Notes: generated by a model not told the origin, from the letters alone. Shown: positions 27,401 through 36,310, counted from the first letter of the stretch. The stretch: 64,000 nt of DNA from Chryseobacterium gleum (GCA_945862165.1 CAMAXI010000003.1:62001-126000); one strand, 5' to 3'. Program-made: numbers and translations.

Positions 27401-28654
27401 ATGAAAAACTACATCTACACCGTTACTGACCGCTTTATCAAATACGTACAAATCGATACAACCGCAGACCCTACCTCTACCTCCTTCCCTTCCTCCGAAA
27501 AACAAAAAGATTTAGCACGAATCCTTGTGCAAGAACTTCAAGAAATGGGGATTTCCGACGTTGAAATGGACCAATATGGATATGTATATGCAACCATTGA
27601 AAGTAATTCACCAAAAGAAAATATCCCAACTATTTGTTTTTGCGCGCACATGGACACTGCACCAGATTGCAGCGGAACAAATGTAAAACCAATTATTCAC
27701 CATAAATACGATGGAAAACCTATCGTTTTACCAGACGACAACACACAAATTATCACTACCGAAAAACACAAATACCTAAAAGAAAAAATTGGAGATGATA
27801 TTATTACCGCAAGTGGCCTAACCTTGTTAGGAGCAGACGACAAAGCCGGTATCGCAATCATCATGGATTTCGCAAATTATATCGTGAATCATCCAGAGGT
27901 AAAACACGGTAAAATCCGTATCCTATTTACGCCAGACGAAGAAGTTGGTCGTGGAGTAGAAGAGCTAGACATGGAAAAACTAAACGCAGACTATGGATAC
28001 ACCTTAGATGGTGGTACACTTGGTTCTATTGAAGATGAATCATTCTCTGCAGACGGTGTCTCTATCAAAATTCATGGAATTAGCGCGCACCCTGGATACG
28101 CAAAAAACAAAATGGTCAATGCAATTAAAGTAGTTGCTGAAATTATTGCTGCATTACCGAAAAACGAATGGTCTCCAGAAACTACTGAAAAACGCGAGGG
28201 ATTTGTACATCCGACTTCCATTAAAGGAGAATTAGAATGTACCACCGTTAACTTGATTGTAAGAGATCATATAACTTCCAATCTCAAAGTACATGAAGAC
28301 AGACTTAAAAATATCGTAGATGACATTCTAAAAAACTATCCCGAATTAGAAGTAGAATTCACGATTACAGAACAATACCGTAATATGAAAGAAGTATTGG
28401 ACACAGTTCCTTTTGTGACCGATTACGCCATCGAAGCAATGAAACGCGTTGGAATCACTTCAGAAGCTACCATTATTCGTGGTGGAACGGACGGATCCAA
28501 ACTTTCGTTTATGGGTTTACCTTGTCCAAATATTTTCACTGGAGAAATGGCTATACACTCACGCCATGAATATGTAAGTGTTCAAGATATGCAAAAAGCC
28601 GTGCACACGATGGTGGAACTTATTCAAATTTGGGAAGAGAAAGGCATACAATAG
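27401..28654 (+). CDS. pepT: Peptidase T
   Basis: 417-aa M20-family dizinc aminotripeptidase of the cytoplasm. Metal-site motifs are in place: CAHMDTAPD, LLGADDKAGIA, TPDEEVGRGV and a late IHSRHEYV. The dimerisation domain insert between them is of normal size. Length fits PepT. It is followed by a 50-nt perfect palindrome. A decayed copy of its last 26 codons is found about 2.4 kb downstream at 31058-31135. Confidence 0.94.
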   Translation: MKNYIYTVTDRFIKYVQIDTTADPTSTSFPSSEKQKDLARILVQELQEMGISDVEMDQYGYVYATIESNSPKENIPTICFCAHMDTAPDCSGTNVKPIIHHKYDGKPIVLPDDNTQIITTEKHKYLKEKIGDDIITASGLTLLGADDKAGIAIIMDFANYIVNHPEVKHGKIRILFTPDEEVGRGVEELDMEKLNADYGYTLDGGTLGSIEDESFSADGVSIKIHGISAHPGYAKNKMVNAIKVVAEIIAALPKNEWSPETTEKREGFVHPTSIKGELECTTVNLIVRDHITSNLKVHEDRLKNIVDDILKNYPELEVEFTITEQYRNMKEVLDTVPFVTDYAIEAMKRVGITSEATIIRGGTDGSKLSFMGLPCPNIFTGEMAIHSRHEYVSVQDMQKAVHTMVELIQIWEEKGIQ

Positions 28655-28674
28655 AAAATTAACGTGTCCAGTAT

Positions 28675-28724
28675 ATTATTTTTTTGTAGGGATAGAGCAT
28701 GCTCTATCCCTACAAAAAAATAAT
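28675..28724. terminator. 50-nt perfect palindrome after pepT
   Basis: Perfect inverted repeat centred between 28699 and 28700, with arm core GTAGGGATAGAGCA and flanking T7/A7 runs. It can work as a bidirectional terminator. A partner palindrome with the same core lies at 31142-31193. Confidence 0.75.
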
Positions 28725-28803
28725 TGATAATAATAAATAAATCTAAATGTAATATTTCATTCATCCTTGCGTATATATAGTATACACACTAACAATACGG
28801 AGC

Positions 28804-29467
28804 ATGAAATCTTTAACTACTACCCTAATAATACTTCATATAGTAAGCGTTTCACTTTTCGCGCAGTATTATGAACACACAGGCAAAGTAAGCGGACTCA
28901 CTTTTTCAGCTACACCTTTAGGAAGTATACACCTAAAAAAGGAAACACCGAGAATCAATTATTTTGGTACTTCGATCGAATATGCTAAAATGCTTAAGCC
29001 AGGTATTTTTCCTACCATTGGTTATCAATACCAACATGCATACAATGCACAAACAAGTAGCACGTTCACTCCCAAACGTAATTCCTTTTCAAGATGCGCA
29101 TGAAATAAATACTTCCGTTGAATTCCGTAAAAAACTCATTACAAAATCACAACGCATTAAATCTGCTGGAATGTGTTTATTTCAACGCTTTGGAATTTTA
29201 TTGGCACCTGAATATGCGTACCTATATTCCGCTCAAATCCAAAATCAATCCAAAGGGGAATTTGCACTAAAAACAGGAATCTATTATTACAAAGGAAGTA
29301 ATAAAGTCAATGTTTCTAGAAATATACTCTACTCCATTTACTACCGAAAAGGTTTAACACCATTAATTACCACAGAAACTTCTTTTGGAACCCAAAACTA
29401 CTACCGCGACGAAATCGGGATTCGCGTGACGATTTTATTTCGCAAAATGTATCGTTTTGGGTGGTGA
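28804..29467 (+). pseudogene. Frameshifted exported (outer-membrane-like) protein gene
   Basis: Two overlapping frames together make one protein of about 220 aa. The first frame (28804-29103) has a signal peptide (MKSLTTTLIILHIVSVSLFAQ) and barrel-like strands and stops after SFSRCA. The protein continues in another frame from about 29084 (VIPFQDAHEINT...) to 29467, ending ILFRKMYRFGW. A single frame change near 29080-29090 joins them. The last 225 nt are duplicated at 30826-31050. It may be a true pseudogene or a sequencing indel; the family is not recognised. Confidence 0.72.
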
Positions 29468-29468
29468 T
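29244..29468 (+). repeat. 225-bp direct repeat, left copy
   Basis: The 3' end of the frameshifted gene. It matches 30826-31050 over its full length without gaps, and I counted about six base differences. Five of these are silent in the gene frame. Confidence 0.85.
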
Positions 29469-29474
29469 GTGTAA

Positions 29475-30560
29475 TCAAATGTTATTTTTTAAAATCTCAA
29501 TCAAATTCCTATTAATATATAAAATTTCTCGTCCACACTTTTGAGATTCAACAAGTCCAATTCTTTCCATTTCTTGTAAATAACGAGAGGCAGCCTTTCG
29601 CTCTACATTTAATTTGCTTACTACATAATCAATTCTTGCATAAGGTTGTTCAAATAATAATTCGATCAATTCTTTCTTATATAATTTTGGAGCCTTTTGT
29701 TGAACAATTAATAAAGAGGATTCTAAAGTTGATTTAATTAACTCAATTTTTCTAATAGTTTTTATAGAAGTTGATTCAATTGCTTTCAACATATAAATTA
29801 TCCAATCTTCCCATTCTCCTGTTCGATTTACTAAATTTAAAAGTCTATAGTATTCTTCTTTATATTCAATTATATATGAACTCAAGTATAAAATTGGAAA
29901 ATCAATCAACTGATTGGATAACAAATATAAAATATTCAATATTCTACCTGTCCTTCCATTACCATCATAAAAAGGGTGAATACTTTCAAATTGAAAATGT
30001 AAAATAGCTAAATTAATTAATGGTGATAAATCATCTTTTTTATTGAAAAATTCAATAAAATTAGAAAGTAAATCAAGAATTTCATTTTTATCTTGAGGCG
30101 GTGTGTAAACAACTTCTCCAGTTATATCATTTTTCAAAACAGTTCCTGGAGTACTTCTAATACCTGCTTGGTTTTCGATGAGAAGTTGCTGAATTTGAAT
30201 AATATCATTTGTCTTTATAAACCCTTGATTTTCTAATAAATTAACACCTAACAAAAGCGATTGACGATAATTGACAACTTCTTTTGTTGCAGAAGAAACA
30301 AACCCATCAAATATATTTAAAGCTTTATACAATTCATCTTGCGTGGTAATTATATTTTCTATTTCAGAACTATCTTTCGCTTCTTGTAAAACTATAGCAT
30401 TGATTAACATAGATTGATTTGGTATCGACTTTGCAATCCCTTTTAACTCAGCTAAAGCCGTTGCTGATAAAGTAACTTGTCTTAATACTTTTAATGTTTC
30501 TACTTTATCTCTTTGTGGAGGTAATTTATCCAGCGATAAATAAGGTGTAATTTGTCCCAT
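29475..30560 (-). CDS. Fic domain protein with N-terminal inhibitory motif and C-terminal wHTH
   Basis: 361-aa Fic protein, predicted to transfer AMP (or another nucleotide part) to a target. The catalytic motif HPFYDGNGRTGR begins at H195. S64-S-E-I-E68-N69 fits the (S/T)xxxE(G/N) inhibitory helix, here N-terminal to the Fic core as in class II proteins, so no separate antitoxin is needed. The last 80 residues look like a winged helix (ARIDYVVSKLNVERKAASRYL), suggesting autoregulation. A TATTTTTG -7-like element is at 30585-30578 on the minus strand. The gene sits between two copies of a 225-bp repeat, which suggests insertion at this site. Confidence 0.9.
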   Translation of the reverse strand: MGQITPYLSLDKLPPQRDKVETLKVLRQVTLSATALAELKGIAKSIPNQSMLINAIVLQEAKDSSEIENIITTQDELYKALNIFDGFVSSATKEVVNYRQSLLLGVNLLENQGFIKTNDIIQIQQLLIENQAGIRSTPGTVLKNDITGEVVYTPPQDKNEILDLLSNFIEFFNKKDDLSPLINLAILHFQFESIHPFYDGNGRTGRILNILYLLSNQLIDFPILYLSSYIIEYKEEYYRLLNLVNRTGEWEDWIIYMLKAIESTSIKTIRKIELIKSTLESSLLIVQQKAPKLYKKELIELLFEQPYARIDYVVSKLNVERKAASRYLQEMERIGLVESQKCGREILYINRNLIEILKNNI

Positions 30561-30740
30561 ATATTTAATATAAGTACCAAAAATACAAATAACAGTACAT
30601 TTAATAGATTTTAACTAATTTTTAGTTCAACAAAATTAAGGTAAAGCTTGAAAAATAAAAAGAGTACAATCCATATCACCTAGAAATACGCTAAACCCGA
30701 AACACAAACAACTCTAAAACAAATACTAACCAAAGCATTA

Positions 30741-30772
30741 AAAAAAAAGCTGCTCCAACAAGTGAAGCAGCT
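30741..30772 (-). terminator. Intrinsic terminator on the minus strand
   Basis: On the minus strand AGCTGCT pairs with AGCAGCT across an 11-nt loop and is followed by a run of T (complement of A at 30741-30748). It would stop transcripts coming from dsbD before the Fic gene. The remaining stretch 30561-30740 is AT-rich and shows no gene. Confidence 0.6.
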
Positions 30773-30825
30773 ATTAATAAAATGATAAAAGACAATTATT
30801 AGTCAAGGTATTTTCCTTCTTAACC

Positions 30826-31050
30826 ATCAATCCAAAGGGGAATTTGCACTAAAAGCAGGAATCTATTATTACAAAGGAAGTAATAAAGTCAATGTTTCTA
30901 GAAATATACTCTACTCCATTTACTACCGAAAAGGTTTAACACCATTAATTACCACAGAAACTTCTTTTGGAACCCAAAACTATTACCGAGATGAAATTGG
31001 AATTCGCGTGACGATTTTATTTCGCAAAATGTATCGTTTTGGGTGGTGAT
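30826..31050 (+). pseudogene. 225-bp direct repeat, right copy: gene fragment
   Basis: Remnant of a paralog of the frameshifted gene at 28804. It holds only the last 75 codons up to the same YRFGW-stop end. Five of about six differences from the left copy are silent, so both copies seem to have been under protein-level selection before decay. Confidence 0.75.
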
Positions 31051-31057
31051 TTAGAAT

Positions 31058-31135
31058 GTGTACAAAGTATTTAAAAAGGCGCACACACGAATTATTGAAC
31101 TTATTTAAATTTTGGAAGATAAAGGCATAAAATAG
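31058..31135 (+). pseudogene. Decayed 3' end of a second pepT copy
   Basis: About 78 nt align with the last 26 codons of pepT: GTGT-CAA at the start, then a GCACAC match, then GAACTTATT-AAATTTTGG and AAAGGCATA-AATAG at the end. Several substitutions and a small indel show decay. As with the real pepT, a perfect palindrome follows. Confidence 0.65.
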
Positions 31136-31141
31136 TCACTC

Positions 31142-31193
31142 ATTTATACTTTAGTAGGGATAGGGCATGCCCTATCCCTACTAAAGTATAAAT
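31142..31193. terminator. 52-nt perfect palindrome
   Basis: Perfect inverted repeat centred between 31167 and 31168. Its core shares GTAGGGATAG-GCA with the palindrome after pepT, with one matched pair changed (A to G on the left arm, T to C on the right). The outer arms differ completely yet still pair. It lies just past the 3' end of dsbD. Confidence 0.75.
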
Positions 31194-31205
31194 CTAAATA
31201 GAAAA

Positions 31206-33284
31206 TTATTTATTATTCTTCAACCCTCCCTTCAAAAACCTTTTATACACCTCAACATTCGGTTCATATCCTATCGGCTCCGTCAAATCATTCCCTTCTG
31301 CATCTATCATCACATACAATGGCTGCGATAACTGTCCGTAATGCGTCACTTGATAGTCTGACCATTTATTACCAACCGTTTTTATCATTCCTTGAATCGC
31401 TTTGGAATACTTCCATTCCGATTTCGGCAACTTGGCACGGTCATCTACATACAAAGAAACAAGAATCACCTCATCCTTTAAAATAGGATGCACCGCCTCA
31501 TTTAACCATACAGTAGATTCTGTACGACGACAATTCGGACAATTATGCCCCGTAAAATCTAACAACAAAGGCTTACCCTCTAACTTAGCATACGCTTTAG
31601 CCTTTTCTAAATCGTGAAATGTCAACAAACTACCATCTGCAACTTCATGCATATACGGTCTAAATTTCTTAAAGTTTGCACTCTCATTCGCTACCTCACT
31701 ACCGCTGTTTCCTTTTACAAATCGGAAATTATCTTCACTATGCGTCAAAGGAGGTGCAACACCATCAATCAAACGTAAAGGAGCTCCCCACATACCTGGT
31801 AATAAATAAACAGCAAAAATAAGTGCTACCAATGCAAACATAAATCGGGTTACACTTAAACGCTCTACATTCGAATCATGGGAAAATTTAAGTTTGCCCA
31901 ATAAATAAAAACCAATAATAAAGAAAAGAACTACCCAAATTGCAACAAACACTTCACGTGTCAAAATCCCCCAATGGTAAGCTAAATCTACACCAGATAA
32001 GAATTTCAATGCTAAAGCCAACTCCAACAATCCTAACACCACTTTCACCGAATTTAACCAACCTCCAGACTGTGGCAAACTATTCAACCACCCTGGAAAA
32101 ATGGCAAATAAGGTAAATGGCAATGCCAAAGCAACTGCAAAACCTCCCATACCTATCGCTGGGGCTAATAAAGCGCCATCCGCAGCAGATTCTACTAATA
32201 AAGTCCCAATAATAGGTCCTGTACATGAAAAGGAAACTAAACTCAAGGTAAACGCCATAAAAAAGATACCGATTAACCCACCTTTATCGGCATTTCCATC
32301 TGCTTTATTTACCCAAGAATTCGGCATACGAATCTCAAACGCTCCCAAAAAAGAAACTGCAAAAAAGATGAAAATTCCAAAGAAAATTAGGTTCATCCAT
32401 ACGTTTGTAGATAAATCATTTAAACCTGTAGGACCTAATAAAGCGGTAATAATTAAACCTAAACTTACATAAATAACAATAATAGAAACACCATACAATA
32501 ATGCATTTAATATCCCTTTCACCCTGGTTTTAGAGCGCTTAGTAAAAAAGGTAACTGTCATCGGTATCATTGGAAAAACACATGGTGTCAATAAAGCTAT
32601 CAATCCGCCACCAAAACCTTTAAAGAAAACAATCCAAAGCGAATCCTTTTGTTTTGTAGTTTTTACTCGTGCTTTTTTATACTCCCCTATTTTACGTACC
32701 TCTCTGCCCTCCTCTTTTTCCTTCACAACACTATCCCTCCCTTTATTGAGTTTTACACCCTCTGTCAAACTCGGTTCCTGAGGCTCTCGAAGGACCCCCT
32801 CATACCCCACCGCTCTTACACTTCCCTCCTGCTCCGTCGGCATCAAACATTGCACTGCACACAACTGAAAGTTATATGTAAATTTCACATCCACAAGCTG
32901 ATTAGTCAAAAACTCTATCTCTTGTTTATAAACTACCGAATTTTCGATGTATAAAGAAGTACCCAAATCATCTTTATGGGTAATCGCCTTCTTCCCTTCT
33001 AGCAATGACCCTACTGTTTTGTATAATTTTGAAGCTTTAATAACAATACTAGTCGGTATACCGGTATAACTAGCTTTTTCAGGAATATGATGAATCGAGT
33101 ATATATGCCAATCTTTTACAATATTAGCCTTTGCAACTACATAAGCATGGGACGCATCTTTCTTTTCTAAACTAAAACTCCAAGTAATATAATCCGAAAA
33201 ACTCTCTCCCGGTTGAGCAGAAACGCGTTGACCTCCAACTAGGAATAAACAAAAAAGTAAAAAATAAAAAGTACGAACTATCAT
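31206..33284 (-). CDS. dsbD: Thiol:disulfide interchange protein DsbD
   Basis: 692-aa inner-membrane protein carrying reducing power to the periplasm. A signal peptide and a periplasmic alpha-type domain (residues about 25-150) come first. About eight membrane helices follow, with the conserved LLTPCVFPMIPMTV and SFSCTGPIIGT cysteines. The C-terminal thioredoxin-like domain has HNCPNCRRTE. The linker at about residues 160-210 is low in complexity and includes an in-frame CCTGAG-type repeat encoding LREPQEP. It may supply reductant for cytochrome c maturation needed by the cbb3 oxidase (inference). Confidence 0.92.
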   Translation of the reverse strand: MIVRTFYFLLFCLFLVGGQRVSAQPGESFSDYITWSFSLEKKDASHAYVVAKANIVKDWHIYSIHHIPEKASYTGIPTSIVIKASKLYKTVGSLLEGKKAITHKDDLGTSLYIENSVVYKQEIEFLTNQLVDVKFTYNFQLCAVQCLMPTEQEGSVRAVGYEGVLREPQEPSLTEGVKLNKGRDSVVKEKEEGREVRKIGEYKKARVKTTKQKDSLWIVFFKGFGGGLIALLTPCVFPMIPMTVTFFTKRSKTRVKGILNALLYGVSIIVIYVSLGLIITALLGPTGLNDLSTNVWMNLIFFGIFIFFAVSFLGAFEIRMPNSWVNKADGNADKGGLIGIFFMAFTLSLVSFSCTGPIIGTLLVESAADGALLAPAIGMGGFAVALALPFTLFAIFPGWLNSLPQSGGWLNSVKVVLGLLELALALKFLSGVDLAYHWGILTREVFVAIWVVLFFIIGFYLLGKLKFSHDSNVERLSVTRFMFALVALIFAVYLLPGMWGAPLRLIDGVAPPLTHSEDNFRFVKGNSGSEVANESANFKKFRPYMHEVADGSLLTFHDLEKAKAYAKLEGKPLLLDFTGHNCPNCRRTESTVWLNEAVHPILKDEVILVSLYVDDRAKLPKSEWKYSKAIQGMIKTVGNKWSDYQVTHYGQLSQPLYVMIDAEGNDLTEPIGYEPNVEVYKRFLKGGLKNNK
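32776..32794. repeat. REP-like element inside dsbD
   Basis: TCCTGAGGCTCTCGAAGGA lies in the linker between the periplasmic and membrane domains and keeps the reading frame. Confidence 0.7.
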
Positions 33285-33409
33285 AATTTATAGGTTGATG
33301 CATGAACGAAAAAATCCGTTTTGAACATAGAACAAATCTACTACAAAACGGATTCTTTAAAAAATTTAAGCACAATTTTTATGCTTTATTAATAATTCTA
33401 CTAAAAAAT

Positions 33410-33640
33410 TTAGAATTTAACCTCTACAATATGATCAATCGGAATCCAAACCCCACCTTTCAAACAAATATATTTTGCTCCGGTAGCCCAAATAGTAGTC
33501 TCCACTCTTTTTGGACCTTCATCATCATGGAAATAAATCGAAACTTTTGAATGGTAACCATTCCCTAAACGTGTTGCTTGTTCCAATTGCTGTCTTAACT
33601 CTTCATGTTGCTCCACATCCATTTCTTTGTGAAATGTCAT
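33410..33640 (-). CDS. Small conserved Bacteroidota protein, function unknown
   Basis: 76-aa soluble protein ending ATGAKYICLKGGVWIPIDHI and VEVKF, a pattern that I recall from small conserved proteins of unknown function in this phylum. The N-terminal third is a charged helix (EQHEELRQQLEQATRLGNG). I chose the ATG at 33640 because an AGGAGG sequence lies 8 nt upstream; an in-frame ATG at 33688 would add 16 residues. No catalytic or binding motif can be named. It stands alone between dsbD and tilS. Confidence 0.7.
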   Translation of the reverse strand: MTFHKEMDVEQHEELRQQLEQATRLGNGYHSKVSIYFHDDEGPKRVETTIWATGAKYICLKGGVWIPIDHIVEVKF

Positions 33641-33648
33641 TTTTGAAA

Positions 33649-33654
33649 CCTCCT
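33649..33654 (-). promoter_or_regulatory. Consensus Shine-Dalgarno AGGAGG
   Basis: Minus-strand AGGAGG with an 8-nt spacer before the ATG at 33640. Such a perfect site is unusual for this phylum and decides the start I chose. Confidence 0.45.
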
Positions 33655-33792
33655 CTTTTTCGATAGTTTTGTATGCCGAAATTTCCATAACCGTGCGTTT
33701 TAATTCTTTCTATATTAATTTATACCCTAGGATATTTCACAAAAGTAGAAAATATTAGCAGAATATTTAATGGTTATGACTAAAATTCAAGC

Positions 33793-35043
33793 CTATTTTT
33801 CAACAATTTGAACTTTCAATATATTTTGACAATGCGTGTCCGCAATTGCTTTTCGGGAAACTTTAAACCCTATACACCACAATACAGAATGATCATCTAC
33901 TAAAACCATACAGCGCTCTCGTTCCGAAGAAAACACTTTTGCTTCAGTCAATACATCCGAAATTAATTTACTCCCTTTCATCCCGAGAGGAGAAATTCGA
34001 TCTCCCTGTTCCCAAATACGTAAAACCAACTCCCCTTCTACTTTCGTAGGATTTAAATAAATTATTTCCTTGGTGAATTCAGAAGGTAAAGTAGTAATAT
34101 ACTCTTTTTTAAGCGCATATTTTATTTCTTTATTCGAAATAACAAATGAAAATCCAATAGATTCTTTGTAAATTTTAAAATTTCCACAAACAACCCATTT
34201 CCCTTTTTGTGCATCTCTAATTTTCACTAATGCTGCATACACCGTATAATCTCCACCAAAAAAACGAATAACGTCTAATCGAATATCTTCGGTTAATTCA
34301 TCAAAATCAGAATATATCCATAGCCGATTCTCTAAAAATCCAGCAATCACTTTTTCCGCAACCTGACTATTGTATTTTTGTGTTTCTTGAAAAGCATTTA
34401 CTAAAGTTAAAACCGAGTTTTTCAAACTTGGTATTTCAGTATATAAATGTGGCAACAAAATATTTCGGATACGATTACGTGTATATTTATTTGCGTGATT
34501 AGATTGATCTTCTCGCCATAGAATAGAATGTTCTTTAGCAAAAGCAATAATTTCTTTTTTAGAAAATACTAGTAATGGTCTAACAAATCTTGCGTGATTT
34601 TCTAACATACAAGACATCCCTAACACGCCTGATTTACGTGCTAAATGTTGAAAAAAAGTTTCCACTTGATCATCCGCATGTTGACCAAGCGCAACAATAC
34701 TTTCTGCATGCTTGGACAATTGTTCTTGAAAAAATGCATACCGAATATTTCGCGCAACCTCTTGTAAGTTTCCACCTGATGCGTTAAGTATGGCAGATGT
34801 ATCTACTTTTTTCACATGAAATGTAATCCCAAGTGTCGAACATAATTCTCGAACAAACTGTTCATCTGAATCCGATTCTAACCCACGTAAAGAATAGTTT
34901 ACATGTAAAACTTCCAAATCTGGACAAAAAGATTTTAAAGCAATTAATAAAACAACAGAATCTACCCCACCACTACATCCTACAAATACTTTATGAGAAC
35001 TTAAAAAAGACCATTTAGTTTGAAGTTGCTCCAGTTGCATCAC
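33793..35043 (-). CDS. tilS: tRNA(Ile)-lysidine synthase
   Basis: 416-aa PP-loop ATPase adding lysine to C34 of tRNA-Ile(CAU) so that it reads AUA. The PP-loop signature SGGVDSVVLL is at about residues 24-33, followed by HVNYSLRG, ALGQHADDQVETF and the HANKYTRNRIR segment. The C-terminal substrate-binding part (LRIWEQGDRISPLGMKGSKL) is present. Length is normal. Its start overlaps the pabB stop by 4 nt, so the two genes are coupled. Confidence 0.94.
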   Translation of the reverse strand: MMQLEQLQTKWSFLSSHKVFVGCSGGVDSVVLLIALKSFCPDLEVLHVNYSLRGLESDSDEQFVRELCSTLGITFHVKKVDTSAILNASGGNLQEVARNIRYAFFQEQLSKHAESIVALGQHADDQVETFFQHLARKSGVLGMSCMLENHARFVRPLLVFSKKEIIAFAKEHSILWREDQSNHANKYTRNRIRNILLPHLYTEIPSLKNSVLTLVNAFQETQKYNSQVAEKVIAGFLENRLWIYSDFDELTEDIRLDVIRFFGGDYTVYAALVKIRDAQKGKWVVCGNFKIYKESIGFSFVISNKEIKYALKKEYITTLPSEFTKEIIYLNPTKVEGELVLRIWEQGDRISPLGMKGSKLISDVLTEAKVFSSERERCMVLVDDHSVLWCIGFKVSRKAIADTHCQNILKVQIVEK

Positions 35044-36233
35044 GTAAAAAATTGTAAAATTTTATTCACCTTCACCAAACATTCTTCATATTCTTTTTCA
35101 GGATCCGACTTCATAGTGATTGCACTACCAACTGAACAAGACAAGATTTGTTTACGCTTATTGTACAATAAAGATCGAATAATGACATTAAAATCAAAAT
35201 CGCCATTTGGATATATAATCCCCACAGAACCTGAATATAACCCTCTTCGAAAGGATTCATGTTTTTCAATCAGTTGCATCACACGTACTTTTGGCGCACC
35301 TGTCATAGAACCCATCGGGAAACTTGCACGTAAAACACGTTCTAACGTGATTTTAGGATCAACCTCACATACAATCGTAGAAACCAAATGATGTAAGGTC
35401 TCAAATGTTTGGAGTTCACATAAATGCGCAACTTCTACACTCCCTTTTTTTGCAATCCTAGAAAAATCATTTCGCACTAAATCAGTAATCATCACATTTT
35501 CAGACACCTCTTTTTTGTCTCCCTGAAGCTTTTGTTTTAAAGCAGTATCCTCCTCTGCATCTATCCCTCTTCGAATTGTTCCTTTTATAGGTTGCGACAA
35601 TAAACGCGCACCCATTTTTTGAATATAACGCTCTGGACTAAAACACATCACCGACCAATCTTCAAAATTAAGCAACACTGAAAATGGCGCTTGCGTCTTT
35701 TGATGGATCGAACGGAACAAAGAGGTAGTATCGAGTTCTCGTACATTTTCAGCATAAAATTCTTGACAAAAATTCAATTCATAACAATTTCCATATTGAA
35801 TTTCTGCTTTTACCTGATTGACAGAATTCACATACGAATCCCTTGTAATACGCGACTCAAAAGGTATCGATTGATTTAAAACACTCGGTTCCGTTTCTGT
35901 AATTCGTTGAAATAACTGGAAGGCATAATCGCGTATTTCCGGAGTTTCTTGTCCTTGAATGAAAGTAGAATTCGAAAAATCTACCACATAATCTGGCGAC
36001 CATAATACAATAATCGGAAATTCAACTGCATCTGGATTATCACTTTGCAAATCCTCTAATTCATTTTTTAAATCATAGGATAGACAAGTAAAAATATATC
36101 TTCCTGCATGTGCATCGATAAAAACTTGCATTCCTGTAAAATCTCGACCAACATGCATCACCCAACGTTTACCCGTGCCAAATCCGAGTAACTGTTTATC
36201 AGGGAAATAAATTAAATCGTTAGATATTTGCAT
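35040..36233 (-). CDS. pabB: Aminodeoxychorismate synthase component I
   Basis: 397-aa chorismate-utilising enzyme making 4-amino-4-deoxychorismate for folate. PIKGT (with the Lys typical of PabB rather than the Ala of TrpE), FSPERY, SFPMGSMTGAPK and GLYSGSVG are all present. Length suits the short form lacking an amidotransferase domain. It overlaps tilS by 4 nt. Upstream, a hairpin followed by six T residues sits only 6 nt before the start codon, which could attenuate expression. Confidence 0.9.
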   Translation of the reverse strand: MQISNDLIYFPDKQLLGFGTGKRWVMHVGRDFTGMQVFIDAHAGRYIFTCLSYDLKNELEDLQSDNPDAVEFPIIVLWSPDYVVDFSNSTFIQGQETPEIRDYAFQLFQRITETEPSVLNQSIPFESRITRDSYVNSVNQVKAEIQYGNCYELNFCQEFYAENVRELDTTSLFRSIHQKTQAPFSVLLNFEDWSVMCFSPERYIQKMGARLLSQPIKGTIRRGIDAEEDTALKQKLQGDKKEVSENVMITDLVRNDFSRIAKKGSVEVAHLCELQTFETLHHLVSTIVCEVDPKITLERVLRASFPMGSMTGAPKVRVMQLIEKHESFRRGLYSGSVGIIYPNGDFDFNVIIRSLLYNKRKQILSCSVGSAITMKSDPEKEYEECLVKVNKILQFFT

Positions 36234-36239
36234 AGAAGT

Positions 36240-36271
36240 AAAAAAGGTTATTTCACGATGAAATAACCTTT
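36240..36271 (-). terminator. Terminator-like hairpin just before pabB
   Basis: On the minus strand AAAGGTTATTTCA and TGAAATAACCTTT form a 13-bp stem with a 3-nt loop, followed by a T run. It can end the upstream DUF1573 transcript, and because it almost touches the pabB start it may also act on pabB. Confidence 0.7.
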
Positions 36272-36310
36272 AAATGATTTATCAAAAGAATGAAAAGAGA
36301 ATAGATTTTT

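Noticed and set aside
27096-27404. Several small frames in the ndk-pepT gap
   Set aside because: They lie over the structured repeat element and appear on both strands; no sign of selection for protein.
29475-30560. Fic gene as half of a toxin-antitoxin pair
   Set aside because: No small partner gene lies beside it and the inhibitory helix is within the same protein.
32101-32472. 123-codon plus-strand frame inside dsbD
   Set aside because: Antisense shadow of a membrane-protein gene.
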